A DNA stretch of 64,000 nt, from positions 682,001 through 746,000 of the forward strand of contig NZ_LZYB01000001.1 of NCBI RefSeq assembly GCF_001677335.1, read 5' to 3'. The notes below the pieces were generated by a model, which made no database searches, was not told the origin of the DNA, and saw nothing but the letters and a program-made list of their open reading frames with translations. A program made the translations under genes and the position numbers. Each line of letters starts with the position of its first letter. Positions within the stretch are counted from its first letter, which is position 1. This document shows positions 18,048-26,629 of the stretch, one piece after another. Origin of the DNA: Erythrobacter dokdonensis DSW-74 (GTDB lineage Bacteria; Pseudomonadota; Alphaproteobacteria; Sphingomonadales; Sphingomonadaceae).

Positions 18048-18869
18048 ATGACGAAAATCGCCCTTCTGCAGATGTGCTCGGGGATCGATCCCGAGGCTAA
18101 CCTCGAGGTCATAGAGCAGGCCGCGCGCAAGGCGGAGAAGCAGGGCGCGATGGTGCTGTTCACACCCGAAATGTCCGTGCTGCTCGATCGCAACCGCGAG
18201 CGTGCGGCGCAGCACATCAATTCATACGCGCCGGATGACTGGAGCGAACAGCTGCGTATCATCGCTGCCAAGAGCTTCATCGACATTGCCGTGGGATCGA
18301 TGCCGGTGCGCGCCCGCAATGGCAAATGGGCCAACCGCTCGTTCTTTTTCCGCGGGCAGGGTGCAGACCCTGTTACCTATGACAAGATCCACATGTTCGA
18401 CGTCCAGCTCGCGACCGGCGAGGCATGGCGCGAAAGCGCGGCCTATGAACCGGGGCGCGAGGTTGTCACGGTGGAGGATACACCGATCGGACGGCTCGGA
18501 CTGACGGTCTGCTACGATCTGCGCTTTCCTGCCCTGTTCGGCGCGCTGGGGGATCGCCGCTGCGATGCCATTGCCGTCCCCGCCGCCTTCACGAAGCCCA
18601 CCGGCGAGGCGCATTGGCATGTCATGCTGCGCGCCCGCGCGATCGAGGCGCAGGCCTTCGTCATCGCGGCGGCACAGGTCGGGCGCCACGAGGACGGGCG
18701 CGAAACCTATGGCCACAGCCTCGTGGTCGATCCCTGGGGCGAGGTTCTGCTCGACATGGGAGGGCAGGAACCGGGCCTTGCCCTGTGCGACATCGACTTC
18801 GGGCGCATTTCCGAAGTGCGCAGGCAAGTGCCGGCCCTTGCCAATCGCCGCGAAATTCCCAAGTCCTGA
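18048..18869 (+). CDS. Carbon-nitrogen hydrolase, Nit1/Nit2-like (probable deaminated-glutathione amidase)
   Basis: Nitrilase-superfamily amidase with 273 residues. The catalytic triad is visible as Glu41 (FTPEMS), Lys113 (YDKIHMFDV) and Cys155 (TVCYDLRFP). The segment after Lys113 and the neighbouring glutaredoxin fit the Nit1 branch, which repairs deaminated glutathione, but substrate choice is inferred from similarity and context. It lies 14 bp after grxC and 6 bp before the DUF1178 gene, so probably one operon. Confidence 0.88.
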   Translation: MTKIALLQMCSGIDPEANLEVIEQAARKAEKQGAMVLFTPEMSVLLDRNRERAAQHINSYAPDDWSEQLRIIAAKSFIDIAVGSMPVRARNGKWANRSFFFRGQGADPVTYDKIHMFDVQLATGEAWRESAAYEPGREVVTVEDTPIGRLGLTVCYDLRFPALFGALGDRRCDAIAVPAAFTKPTGEAHWHVMLRARAIEAQAFVIAAAQVGRHEDGRETYGHSLVVDPWGEVLLDMGGQEPGLALCDIDFGRISEVRRQVPALANRREIPKS

Positions 18870-18875
18870 CCTGTC

Positions 18876-19343
18876 ATGATCGTGTTTGACCTTTCCTGTG
18901 CCGATGGCCACCGGTTCGAGGGCTGGTTCGGCTCCTCTGCCGACTATGCCGACCAGCGTTCGCGCGGATTGCTGGCTTGCCCGCATTGCGGTTCGACCGA
19001 GGTTGCCAAGGCTCCGATGGCGCCGGCGGTGCCGGTCAAGGGCAATGTCCGGCAGGATCCCCTGCCGACCGAAGCCTCGCGGCCCGTCGCCAACACGCCG
19101 ATGCCGCTCGAAGTCCAGAAGGCGCTTGCCGCGCTTGCAAAGGCGCAGGCCGAGGCCCTCAGCAAAAGCACCTGGGTCGGCGAGAAGTTCGCTGAGGAAT
19201 CGCGCGCCATGCATTATGGCGAGCGCGACGAGGCACCGATCCACGGGCAGGCGACACTGGCCGAGGCCAAGGCCCTTATTGACGAGGGTGTTCCTGTCGC
19301 TCCGCTGCCCTTTCCGGTCGCGCCTCCGGACAAACTCAATTGA
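18876..19343 (+). CDS. DUF1178 family protein
   Basis: A 155-residue protein of unknown function, conserved in alphaproteobacteria. The N-terminus IVFDLSCADGHRFEGWF and the pair Cys35-Pro-His-Cys38, with Cys8, look like a small zinc ribbon. The remainder is charged and rich in Ala, with no signal peptide or membrane helix. It is the third gene after grxC and the amidase and ends 33 bp before tRNA-Arg. A redox- or metal-related role is only a guess from the neighbours. Confidence 0.88.
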   Translation: MIVFDLSCADGHRFEGWFGSSADYADQRSRGLLACPHCGSTEVAKAPMAPAVPVKGNVRQDPLPTEASRPVANTPMPLEVQKALAALAKAQAEALSKSTWVGEKFAEESRAMHYGERDEAPIHGQATLAEAKALIDEGVPVAPLPFPVAPPDKLN

Positions 19344-19376
19344 AAGGTAATTCCCGGCTGCTATGACGCTGCACGG

Positions 19377-19453
19377 GACCCCGTAGCTCAGCAGGATAGA
19401 GCATCAGATTCCTAATCTGAGGGCCGCGCGTTCGAATCGCGCCGGGGTCGCCA
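19377..19453 (+). tRNA. tRNA-Arg(CCT)
   Basis: A 77-nt cloverleaf. The acceptor stem GACCCCG pairs with CGGGGTC, followed by G and an encoded CCA (19451-19453). The anticodon stem TCAGA/TCTGA holds loop TTCCTAA with anticodon CCT at 19411-19413. The T-arm GCGCG-TTCGAAT-CGCGC is intact. It decodes AGG. Its 3' half overlaps the end of an MFS gene on the other strand. Confidence 0.96.
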
Positions 19454-20647
19454 TTCCCGTGCCGTTCGCCGCCATTTGCGCTCGGCCAGCACGGACAGGC
19501 TGACGACTGTTCCCGACATTGCCAGCAACATCGCGCAGGTCCCGGCCCAGCCTCCGACATCGTAGACGAAGGTGCCCAGCGCACTGCCGATCGCGCCGCC
19601 CACAAACATCACCACGATGTAGAAGGTTGTCAGCCGGGTGCGGATTTCAGGAGCAAGCGCGAGAAAGGTCATGCGGCCGGTCACGTCGATGGTCGGGCCG
19701 ACAATGTTGACCAGTACCAGCGGCACGACGAGGCCGGCGATGCTCGATCCAAGCGGATAGAACAGGGTCGTCCCTGCAAATTGGATCAGCGCTGCGGCAA
19801 CCCTTGCATGCCTTGCGCCCACCCGGTCAGCCCAGCGACCCAGCCGCGGGGTGGTGATGATGCTGATCGCGGCGATCCCGGCAAGATAGCCGACGCTGTC
19901 GGTGCCATACCCCAGTTCCCGACTGGTCAGATGCAACGCCAGCGCCAGCCAGCTGGCCGTGAACATGGCGAAGTTGAGCCCCTGGATAAGCGCCGAAAGC
20001 CGCATGTCGGGATGGCTCGCGGCAAGCGAGAATACCGATCTGACGAGCCCTGCATAGCTCGTCGCGGGTTGCTTGCGTGCGGCGGGATCGCTGCGCATCG
20101 CGACGGGCAGAAACAGCGTCACGCCCGCCATCAGCACCAGCGCGCAGACATAGACGATCGGCCATTCGGCATGTTCGGAAATGATCCCGGCCCCCATTCG
20201 TGCGACGAGGATGCCGAAGATCACCCCGGCCGTCAGCAGCGCGGTGACCTGCCCCAGTCGTTCGGGCGCGACCCGCTTCGATGCGAAGGCGGGGATCAGG
20301 TAGGGGGCAATGGTGAAGAACCCCAGCAGCGTCGATGCGGCAGTGAACACGGCAAGGTTGGCCGCCAGCACCATCCCCAGAAGGCAGATCGTCTGCGCAC
20401 TGACGAAGATGAGGCACAGGCCCCGGTTGGAATAGCGGTCACCGAGAGGCAGAAGCAGCAGGATGCCGAGCGCCAACGCCAGCTGGTTCAGCGCCGGAAC
20501 GATACCGATCTCGCCTTCGCCGATACCGAAGCTGCGCGCCACCTCGCCGATGATCGGGTGGATGTAATAGGCATTGGCCGTCACCACCGCGATCGTCACC
20601 GCCAGCGCATATTCCTGCGCGCGGGTGAGATAGGTGCAGGAGGCCAT
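19412..20647 (-). CDS. MFS transporter
   Basis: A 411-residue inner-membrane protein with about 12 hydrophobic segments and MFS loop features (LPLGDRYSNR after helix 2, RLGRWADRVGARHARV in the middle). It is most like the drug or metabolite exporters of the DHA1 type; the substrate is unknown. ATG at 20647 is preferred because CGGACAAG precedes it; a TTG at 20668 is an alternative. The frame runs 42 nt into the antisense of tRNA-Arg, and its stop codon lies in the tRNA anticodon arm. It follows the dehalogenase gene closely (17 bp) and is probably co-transcribed. Confidence 0.88.
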   Translation of the reverse strand: MASCTYLTRAQEYALAVTIAVVTANAYYIHPIIGEVARSFGIGEGEIGIVPALNQLALALGILLLLPLGDRYSNRGLCLIFVSAQTICLLGMVLAANLAVFTAASTLLGFFTIAPYLIPAFASKRVAPERLGQVTALLTAGVIFGILVARMGAGIISEHAEWPIVYVCALVLMAGVTLFLPVAMRSDPAARKQPATSYAGLVRSVFSLAASHPDMRLSALIQGLNFAMFTASWLALALHLTSRELGYGTDSVGYLAGIAAISIITTPRLGRWADRVGARHARVAAALIQFAGTTLFYPLGSSIAGLVVPLVLVNIVGPTIDVTGRMTFLALAPEIRTRLTTFYIVVMFVGGAIGSALGTFVYDVGGWAGTCAMLLAMSGTVVSLSVLAERKWRRTAREWRPRRDSNARPSD

Positions 20648-20664
20648 GTCTTGTCCGGTTTGGA

Positions 20665-21582
20665 TCAAACGGCAAAGCCCGCCTTGCGCGCCATGGCGAC
20701 CACGCCGTCGACAAGTTCCTGCGGGCGATCTTCCTGGCTGAAATGGCCGCAGCGCGAAAGCATAGCGTGGGGCTGGCCCTCGGCGCCCTTGATCCGTCCG
20801 GCCAATTGCGGGCCGGCGGCACCCAGAACCGGATCATCCTCGCCGAACAATGTCAGAAACGGCTTGTCGAATGCAGCCAGGCCCTTCCATGCGGCGATGT
20901 TGTCGGCAACGCCCGGCTTGTCGTCCTCGACCGGAACCAGCTGCGGAAAGGCGCGCGCGCCGGCCTTGCTAGGTTCGTCGGGGAAGGGGGCGTCATAGGC
21001 GGCCACTTCGGCGGGCGAGAGGACGCTCTGGCAGCCACGATCCATGATCCCGCCGATCCGGAAATCGGGCGAGGAACGGGCGAATTCCCGCCAGGCCAGA
21101 AAGCCGGGCGATGCCTTGCCGCCGCCTGCAGGAAGGAAAGTGTTGCTGGCAACCACGAAGGCGAAGCGGTCAGGTTCCTGCCCGACCAGCCTCAGCCCCA
21201 GCAGGCCGCCCCAGTCCTGACAGAACAGCCCCGCGACTTCAGGAACCACGGCATTGCGCCACTGCCTCAGCCAGTCGGCATGGCGGGCGTAGGTATAGAA
21301 GCTCTGATCATCCGGCTTGTCGCTCTTGCCGAAGCCGATGAGGTCGGGTGCAAGACAGCGAAAGCCTGCCTTGACCAGCAGCGGAATCATCTTGCGATAA
21401 AGGTAGCTCCAGCTCGGTTCGCCGTGAAACAGCAGCAGTGCAGGGCCATCCCTCGGGCCTTCGTCGAGGTAATGCATCCGCCCGGAAAACCCGTCGCCCA
21501 GATCGATCGTCAGCCAGTTTTCGGCAAAAGGATAATCGGGCAAGTCCGCAAAGCGGGCCGGATCATGCGTGATGACTTTCAA
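20665..21582 (-). CDS. Haloalkane dehalogenase (alpha/beta hydrolase)
   Basis: A 305-residue alpha/beta hydrolase with the haloalkane dehalogenase subfamily I layout. The oxyanion segment is HGEPSWSY (53-60). The nucleophile elbow QDWGG places Asp123 with the halide-binding Trp124, and Trp164 in the cap could be the second halide ligand. Acid Asp250 (GEDDP) and His280 (GCGHF) complete the triad. The TTG start at 21582 is chosen because GGGAG precedes it; an open frame further upstream lacks homology. It would hydrolyse carbon-halogen bonds, though some members act on epoxides or unknown esters. Confidence 0.85.
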   Translation of the reverse strand: MKVITHDPARFADLPDYPFAENWLTIDLGDGFSGRMHYLDEGPRDGPALLLFHGEPSWSYLYRKMIPLLVKAGFRCLAPDLIGFGKSDKPDDQSFYTYARHADWLRQWRNAVVPEVAGLFCQDWGGLLGLRLVGQEPDRFAFVVASNTFLPAGGGKASPGFLAWREFARSSPDFRIGGIMDRGCQSVLSPAEVAAYDAPFPDEPSKAGARAFPQLVPVEDDKPGVADNIAAWKGLAAFDKPFLTLFGEDDPVLGAAGPQLAGRIKGAEGQPHAMLSRCGHFSQEDRPQELVDGVVAMARKAGFAV

Positions 21583-21692
21583 GGCTTGTCTCCCGTCTGC
21601 GGCGCTGATTATCAGATCGAAGCGGGATTGCCAGCGCGCTTGTGTTACGGAAAAGGGCTGGCCTGCCCTGACAGGATAAGAGAGGATAGGGA

Positions 21693-22853
21693 ATGCCGCA
21701 GGAAGCCGAACAACTCGAGGATATCCGCCATGCCGTGCGTGGCCTGTGCGAGGGGTTTCCGGGCGAATACTGGCGCGCAAAGGACGCGGCTCGCGAATAT
21801 CCGGCCGAATTCGTCGATGCCCTGACCAGGGCTGGTTTCCTTGCCGCGTTGATCCCGGTCGAACATGGCGGCAGCGGTTTGAGCCTCGAGGCGGCCTGCG
21901 TCATCATGGAGGAAATCCAGGCAAGCGGGTGCAATGGCTCGTCGGCCCATGCGCAGATGTACATCATGAACACGCTGCTGCGTTACGGTTCCGAGGCGCA
22001 GAAGGCGGAATATCTTCCGCGCATTGCAAGCGGGGAGATGCGCTTGCAGGCTTTCGGCGTCTCCGAACCGACCAGCGGCACCGATACGCTCAGCCTCAAG
22101 ACCCGCGCCGTGCGGGACGGGGACACTTATGTGATCAACGGCCAGAAGATCTGGACCAGCCGGGCCGAACATTCCGACCTCATGCTGCTGCTCGCCCGCA
22201 CCACACCGCGCGACCAGGTGGAAAAGAAGACAGACGGTCTTTCGATCTTCCTCGTCGACATGCAGGCGGCGCTGAACAACGGCATGACGATAAAGCCGAT
22301 CCGCACGATGATGAACCATTCCTCCTGCGAGGTGTTCTTCGACGATCTGCGCATCCCCGCCAGCTGCCTTGTAGGGGAGGAAGGCAAGGGCTTCAGGTAT
22401 ATCCTTTCCGGCATGAACGCGGAGCGCATCCTCATCGCTGCCGAGTGCATCGGTGATGCCAAGTGGTTCATCGGAAAAGCCACCGGCTATGCGAAGGACC
22501 GCAGTGTCTTCTCGCGGCCCATCGGGCAGAACCAGGGCGTGCAGTTCCCGATCGCGCGGTGTTATGCGCAGATGCGGGCGGCCGAGCTGATGGTGCGCCA
22601 CGCCGCACGGGTCTATGACGAGGGCGGCAATCCGGGCGAGGAAGCCAATATGGCCAAGCTGCTCGCATCCGAGGCCAGCTGGGCGGCGGCCGACATGTGC
22701 GTGCAGACTTTCGGCGGCTTCGGCTTTGCCGACGAATATGATGTCGAGCGCAAATTCCGCGAGGCGCGGCTCTACACCGTCGCGCCGATTTCGACCAACC
22801 TTATCCTCTCCTATCTGGCCGAACACGTGCTGGGTTTGCCGCGCAGCTATTGA
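21693..22853 (+). CDS. Acyl-CoA dehydrogenase family flavoprotein
   Basis: A 386-residue FAD enzyme that introduces a double bond next to the thioester of acyl-CoA. FAD-contacting signatures are visible (FGVSEPTSGTDT at 121-132, INGQKIWTS at 148-156, TFGGFGFADEYDVER). The usual C-terminal catalytic Glu is missing: the YEGT position reads VAPI. A Glu is present instead at 244 in MNAERI, the isovaleryl-CoA type position. Start ATG at 21693 follows GAGAGGATAGGGA. It is divergent from the haloalkane dehalogenase across 110 bp. The substrate is unknown. Confidence 0.9.
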   Translation: MPQEAEQLEDIRHAVRGLCEGFPGEYWRAKDAAREYPAEFVDALTRAGFLAALIPVEHGGSGLSLEAACVIMEEIQASGCNGSSAHAQMYIMNTLLRYGSEAQKAEYLPRIASGEMRLQAFGVSEPTSGTDTLSLKTRAVRDGDTYVINGQKIWTSRAEHSDLMLLLARTTPRDQVEKKTDGLSIFLVDMQAALNNGMTIKPIRTMMNHSSCEVFFDDLRIPASCLVGEEGKGFRYILSGMNAERILIAAECIGDAKWFIGKATGYAKDRSVFSRPIGQNQGVQFPIARCYAQMRAAELMVRHAARVYDEGGNPGEEANMAKLLASEASWAAADMCVQTFGGFGFADEYDVERKFREARLYTVAPISTNLILSYLAEHVLGLPRSY

Positions 22854-22956
22854 TCGCCTTGTCGCAGACTTTATTGGCCGCGCGAGCGCATGGCCCTTGC
22901 GGTTGATGCGCAAGTGTGATTCTGTGTAGCGCAGGGGCAAGGGGAACAGACCAGAT

Positions 22957-23259
22957 ATGCGCAATCCAGTGACAGGCGAGCGGACAAGGCAGATTGCCGC
23001 GCTATTCGTTCTGCTGGCGCTTGCCGGTTTCGCGATTGCCGGGCCGACCGGCCTGCTCGCGTGGAGCGAGAACGCAACGGCACTCGAGCAGCGCGAGGCG
23101 GAAATTGCCGAGCTCAGCCAGAAGCGCGATGCATTGCGCAACCGGGTGACCCTGCTTGATCCGCAGGCCGCCGACTCCGATCTGGCGAGCGAACTGGTGC
23201 GCGATCAGCTCGGTGTCATTCACGAGGACGAGGTTGTCGTCACGCTCGGGGACGACTGA
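22957..23259 (+). CDS. ftsB: Cell division protein FtsB (septum formation initiator)
   Basis: A 100-residue bitopic divisome protein. One membrane helix (about 12-31) is followed by a coiled coil (about 38-65, ALEQREAEIAELSQKRDALR) and a short periplasmic tail (RDQLGVIHEDEVVV). FtsB bridges FtsL and FtsQ and helps activate septal wall synthesis. The family (DivIC/FtsB) is clear although identity is always low. A GATTC site, a GANTC-type CcrM methylation target, lies 35 nt upstream of the start (22918-22922). It sits before pdhA as in many alphaproteobacteria. Confidence 0.88.
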   Translation: MRNPVTGERTRQIAALFVLLALAGFAIAGPTGLLAWSENATALEQREAEIAELSQKRDALRNRVTLLDPQAADSDLASELVRDQLGVIHEDEVVVTLGDD

Positions 23260-23404
23260 AGCGCTTCCGCTCGACATCACGCTGATTTCGTATGCGGGCA
23301 GGCCGATCAGGCCCGCTTGACGTTGCGCGGCAGGCAAGTCCGCGCCTATAGCGAAAGCGTGCGCGTCTCCTCCCCCGAAGCGCACCTGAGAGAGGGAACC
23401 GATC

Positions 23405-24511
23405 TTGGCAAAACAGCCTTCCAAGTCCGCCTCGGCGGCAAAGAAACCCGCGACCCGTGCCCGCAAGGCCGCCGCTCCCGCAGATGATCCCGACTTCGTC
23501 CTGCGCTCGCTCCAGGAAGCCTTCGAGGCCAACAAGCGATATGCAGCCAGCGAGGCCGAGATGCTGGAATTCTACCGCCAGATGCTGCTGATCCGGCGGT
23601 TCGAGGAAAAGGCCGGGCAGCTCTATGGTCTCGGCCTTATCGGCGGTTTCTGCCATCTTTATATCGGTCAGGAAGCTGTCGCCATCGGCTTGCAGTCGGC
23701 GCTCGACAACGAACGCGACAGCGTCATCACCGGCTACCGTGACCATGGCCACATGCTGGCCTACGGCATTGATCCCAAGGTGATCATGGCCGAACTGACC
23801 GGCCGCGAGGCGGGCATTTCCAAGGGCAAGGGCGGGTCGATGCACATGTTCTCGACCGAGCACAAGTTCTACGGCGGCCACGGCATTGTCGGTGCACAGG
23901 TGGCGCTCGGCGGAGGTCTTGCGCTTGCGCACCAGTACAACGAGGACGGCGGCTTGTGCCTCGCCTATTTCGGCGACGGCGCAGCCAACCAGGGGCAGGT
24001 CTACGAGACCTTCAACATGGCCGCCCTGTGGAACCTGCCGATTGTCTTCGTGGTAGAGGACAACCAGTACGCGATGGGCACCGCGACCAAGCGTTCGTCG
24101 GCGGAAACCCGCTTCTACCGTCGCGGCACCGCGTTCCGCATTCCGGGCATGGAAGTGAACGGCATGGACGTGCTCGAGGTGCGCGCGGCGGCCGAAGTAG
24201 CCTTCGCCCATGTTCGCGCCGGCAAGGGTCCGGTGCTGATGGAGTGCAACACCTATCGCTACCGCGGACATTCCATGTCCGATCCGGCCAAGTACCGCAC
24301 CCGCGAGGAAGTGCAGGAACAGCGCGAACATCACGACCCGATCGAGGGCCTCAAGAAGACGCTGATCGCGGCAGGCAAGACCGAGGACGAGTTGAAGGCC
24401 ATCGACAAGGCCATCCGCACTGAAGTTGCAGCAGCGGCCGATTTTGCCGAAAGCTCGCCCGAGCCTGCGCCGGGCGAACTCTACACCGATGTTCTGGTGG
24501 AGGAGTACTGA
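23405..24511 (+). CDS. pdhA: Pyruvate dehydrogenase E1 component, alpha subunit
   Basis: Thiamine-diphosphate-binding subunit that decarboxylates pyruvate, together with PdhB. It has 368 residues with a basic Ala/Lys-rich N-terminal tail (about 1-25). The ThDP/Mg motif runs from GDGAANQG to VVEDN (about 190-222), and the RYRGHSMSDP active-site loop is near residue 285. The start is TTG at 23405 after AGAGAGGGAACC. It is followed 3 bp later by pdhB, so the pair is co-translated. The E2 and E3 genes are not adjacent but near 60-63.5 kb. Confidence 0.97.
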   Translation: MAKQPSKSASAAKKPATRARKAAAPADDPDFVLRSLQEAFEANKRYAASEAEMLEFYRQMLLIRRFEEKAGQLYGLGLIGGFCHLYIGQEAVAIGLQSALDNERDSVITGYRDHGHMLAYGIDPKVIMAELTGREAGISKGKGGSMHMFSTEHKFYGGHGIVGAQVALGGGLALAHQYNEDGGLCLAYFGDGAANQGQVYETFNMAALWNLPIVFVVEDNQYAMGTATKRSSAETRFYRRGTAFRIPGMEVNGMDVLEVRAAAEVAFAHVRAGKGPVLMECNTYRYRGHSMSDPAKYRTREEVQEQREHHDPIEGLKKTLIAAGKTEDELKAIDKAIRTEVAAAADFAESSPEPAPGELYTDVLVEEY

Positions 24512-24514
24512 GCC

Positions 24515-25882
24515 ATGGCGATCGAGTTGAAGATGCCGGCCCTCTCGCCGACGATGGAGCAGGGCACGCTTGCCAAGTGGCTCAAGCAGGAAGGCGACCG
24601 GATCGAGCCGGGCGATATCATCGCCGAGATCGAGACCGACAAGGCCACGATGGAATTCGAGGCGATAGACGAAGGGGTTCTCGAGAAGATTCTTGTCCCG
24701 GCCGGGACGGAGGATGTGGCCGTCGGCGCAGTGATCGCGCTGATTGCGGGGGAAGGGGAGGCGGCTGCGCCTGCACCGGTCGCCGCGCCTGAACCCGCTC
24801 CGGCCCCGCCGGCGCCCAAGGCGGAAAAGCCCGCTCCCGCTCCCGCTCCCGCTCCGGCAGCAGTAGCCATAGCCGATCCTGCCATTCCCGAAGGCACCGC
24901 ATTGGCCAGCACAACGGTGCGCGAGGCGCTGCGCGATGCCATGGCCGAGGAAATGCGCCGCGACCGCCGCGTTTTCGTCATGGGTGAGGAAGTCGCCGAA
25001 TACCAGGGCGCCTACAAGGTCACGCAAGGCCTGCTGGACGAATTCGGCCCGAAGCGCGTGATCGATACGCCAATCACCGAGTACGGCTTTGCCGGGATCG
25101 GCACAGGTGCGGCGATGGGCGGCCTGCGCCCGATCGTGGAATTCATGACGTTCAACTTCGCCATGCAGGCGATCGATCATATCATCAACTCGGCTGCCAA
25201 AACCAATTACATGAGCGGCGGACAGATGCGCTGTCCTGTCGTGTTTCGCGGTCCCAATGGCGCGGCGAGCCGTGTTGCCGCGCAGCACAGCCAGAACTTT
25301 GCTCCCTGGTATGCCAGCGTTCCCGGCCTGATCGTGATTGCGCCCTATGACAGCGCCGATGCCAAGGGCCTGATGAAGGCCGCGATCCGTTCGGAAGATC
25401 CGGTCGTATTCCTCGAGAACGAGCTGGTTTACGGTCGCAGCTTCGATGTGCCGCAGGTTGAAGACTACGTGCTCCCGATCGGCAAGGCGCGGATCGTGCG
25501 CGAAGGACGCGACGTGACCATTGTCAGCTATTCGATCGGGGTGGGGCTTGCGCTGGATGCAGCCCGGACGCTTGCGGACGAGGGGATCGAGGCCGAAGTC
25601 ATCGACCTGCGCACTCTGCGCCCGCTCGACCGGCAGGCCATCCTCGATAGCCTTGCGAAAACCAATCGTCTGGTCGTGGCCGAGGAAGGCTGGCCGACAT
25701 GCTCGATTGCCAGCGAAGTGATCGCGCTGTGCATGGAGGAGGGCTTCGACCACCTCGATGCGCCGGTGCTGAGGGTGTGCAACGAGGATGTGCCGCTGCC
25801 CTATGCGGCCAACCTCGAAAAGCTCGCGCTCATCGATGCGGAACGCATCGCCGATGCCGCTCGCAAGGTCTGTTACAGATAG
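24515..25882 (+). CDS. pdhB: Pyruvate dehydrogenase E1 beta subunit with N-terminal lipoyl domain
   Basis: The 455 residues comprise an N-terminal lipoyl domain (1-78, lipoyl-lysine Lys43 in ETDKATMEF), an Ala/Pro-rich linker (about 85-125) and the E1-beta transketolase-like domain (from about 130; [35 protein letters not shown]). Most E1-beta chains lack a lipoyl domain, but this fusion is known in alphaproteobacteria such as Zymomonas. Together with the E2 lipoyl domain it gives the complex two kinds of swinging arm. The gene converges with the Tad-like operon. Confidence 0.97.
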   Translation: MAIELKMPALSPTMEQGTLAKWLKQEGDRIEPGDIIAEIETDKATMEFEAIDEGVLEKILVPAGTEDVAVGAVIALIAGEGEAAAPAPVAAPEPAPAPPAPKAEKPAPAPAPAPAAVAIADPAIPEGTALASTTVREALRDAMAEEMRRDRRVFVMGEEVAEYQGAYKVTQGLLDEFGPKRVIDTPITEYGFAGIGTGAAMGGLRPIVEFMTFNFAMQAIDHIINSAAKTNYMSGGQMRCPVVFRGPNGAASRVAAQHSQNFAPWYASVPGLIVIAPYDSADAKGLMKAAIRSEDPVVFLENELVYGRSFDVPQVEDYVLPIGKARIVREGRDVTIVSYSIGVGLALDAARTLADEGIEAEVIDLRTLRPLDRQAILDSLAKTNRLVVAEEGWPTCSIASEVIALCMEEGFDHLDAPVLRVCNEDVPLPYAANLEKLALIDAERIADAARKVCYR

Positions 25883-25890
25883 AACGGCAG

Positions 25891-25921
25891 GGCCGCCCGG
25901 TCAGGTTCAGGCCGGGCGGTC
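25891..25921. terminator. Inverted repeat between convergent pdhB and tadE, possible bidirectional terminator
   Basis: GGCCGCCCGG (25891-25900) pairs with CCGGGCGGTC (25912-25921) as a 10-bp stem with one G-T pair and an 11-nt loop. No T-run follows on either strand, so Rho-independent activity is doubtful. It spans the 3' end of the tadE-like frame. Confidence 0.35.
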
Positions 25922-26629
25922 CGCCGAATAGACATTGCAGTTCGCGACCGGATCGGGATTGTTCGGATCGCGCTGGAACAGTCCTGCCAGATTGCGGCTG
26001 TCGCGTACGTTGAAGGCTGCCGTGTAGGAGATCTCGCGATTGTCGAAGATGTCGAACGGCGTGAGCGATTGGTAATTGTACGAGATTTCGACGAAAATCA
26101 CCGCGGTTCCGTTCGCCGCCGTGATGATGTTGCCAGGGTCGCCCATGCCCTGGAACCCCGTTCCGGTCGCGCCGTCGCCCTGATCGCCATAGCTTGACGT
26201 ATGCACTTTCGCACCGCGGCACCGCTGCCAGGCAATCCACTGGCCGCCATCGGCATTGCGCTGCAGGCTGGAGATGATGATCCGGCCCTGGTCGTAGATG
26301 CCGAAAGTCTCGCCGAGCTTCTCGGCCCCGACAAAGGATTCGTTGATGTCGCTTTCGAACACGCGGCGCGCCGTGAGCACGTCCTGTTCGCCCACGCGCG
26401 AGACGTTGTCGGCCACCTGCATGGCAACCTGGCTCACCTGCATGTGGGTAATCACGAAATAGGCGGTCTCGGTTCCGAGCATCCCCATGGCGAGGATGAT
26501 CGGCGCGGTGAAAGCGAACTCGACAAAGGCCACGCCCGAGCTGTCGCCCGCCAGCTTCCGGCGGAAACGGCGGATCCGGTCGCCTACAGCAAAGATCGAT
26601 CCGGCGATTTTGCGCGGTGCAGAGATCAT
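25907..26629 (-). CDS. TadE-like pilus assembly protein (second)
   Basis: A 240-residue protein with a basic cytosolic N-terminus, one membrane helix (about 36-60) with the TadE-like start SSGVAFVEFAFTAPIILAMG, and a periplasmic remainder. TadE and TadF are pseudopilin-like accessory proteins of tight-adherence (Flp) pili. ATG at 26629 overlaps the stop of the upstream tadE (ATGA), so translation is coupled. The C-terminal part contains two Cys but no known domain. The core Tad machinery (CpaB to CpaF, Flp) is not in the window. Confidence 0.75.
   Translation of the reverse strand: MISAPRKIAGSIFAVGDRIRRFRRKLAGDSSGVAFVEFAFTAPIILAMGMLGTETAYFVITHMQVSQVAMQVADNVSRVGEQDVLTARRVFESDINESFVGAEKLGETFGIYDQGRIIISSLQRNADGGQWIAWQRCRGAKVHTSSYGDQGDGATGTGFQGMGDPGNIITAANGTAVIFVEISYNYQSLTPFDIFDNREISYTAAFNVRDSRNLAGLFQRDPNNPDPVANCNVYSADRPA

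Noticed and set aside
19412-19450. The RRDSNARPSD tail as a protein motif
   Set aside because: It is the translation of tRNA-Arg DNA read from the other strand and recurs wherever a frame runs into such a tRNA.
19377-22853. Genomic island inserted at tRNA-Arg
   Set aside because: No integrase, no direct repeat of the tRNA end and no obvious base-composition shift were found, so an island cannot be claimed; only the juxtaposition is reported.
23240-25753. An 837-codon open frame antisense to pdhA and pdhB
   Set aside because: Shadow of two certain genes; no family motifs in the translation.
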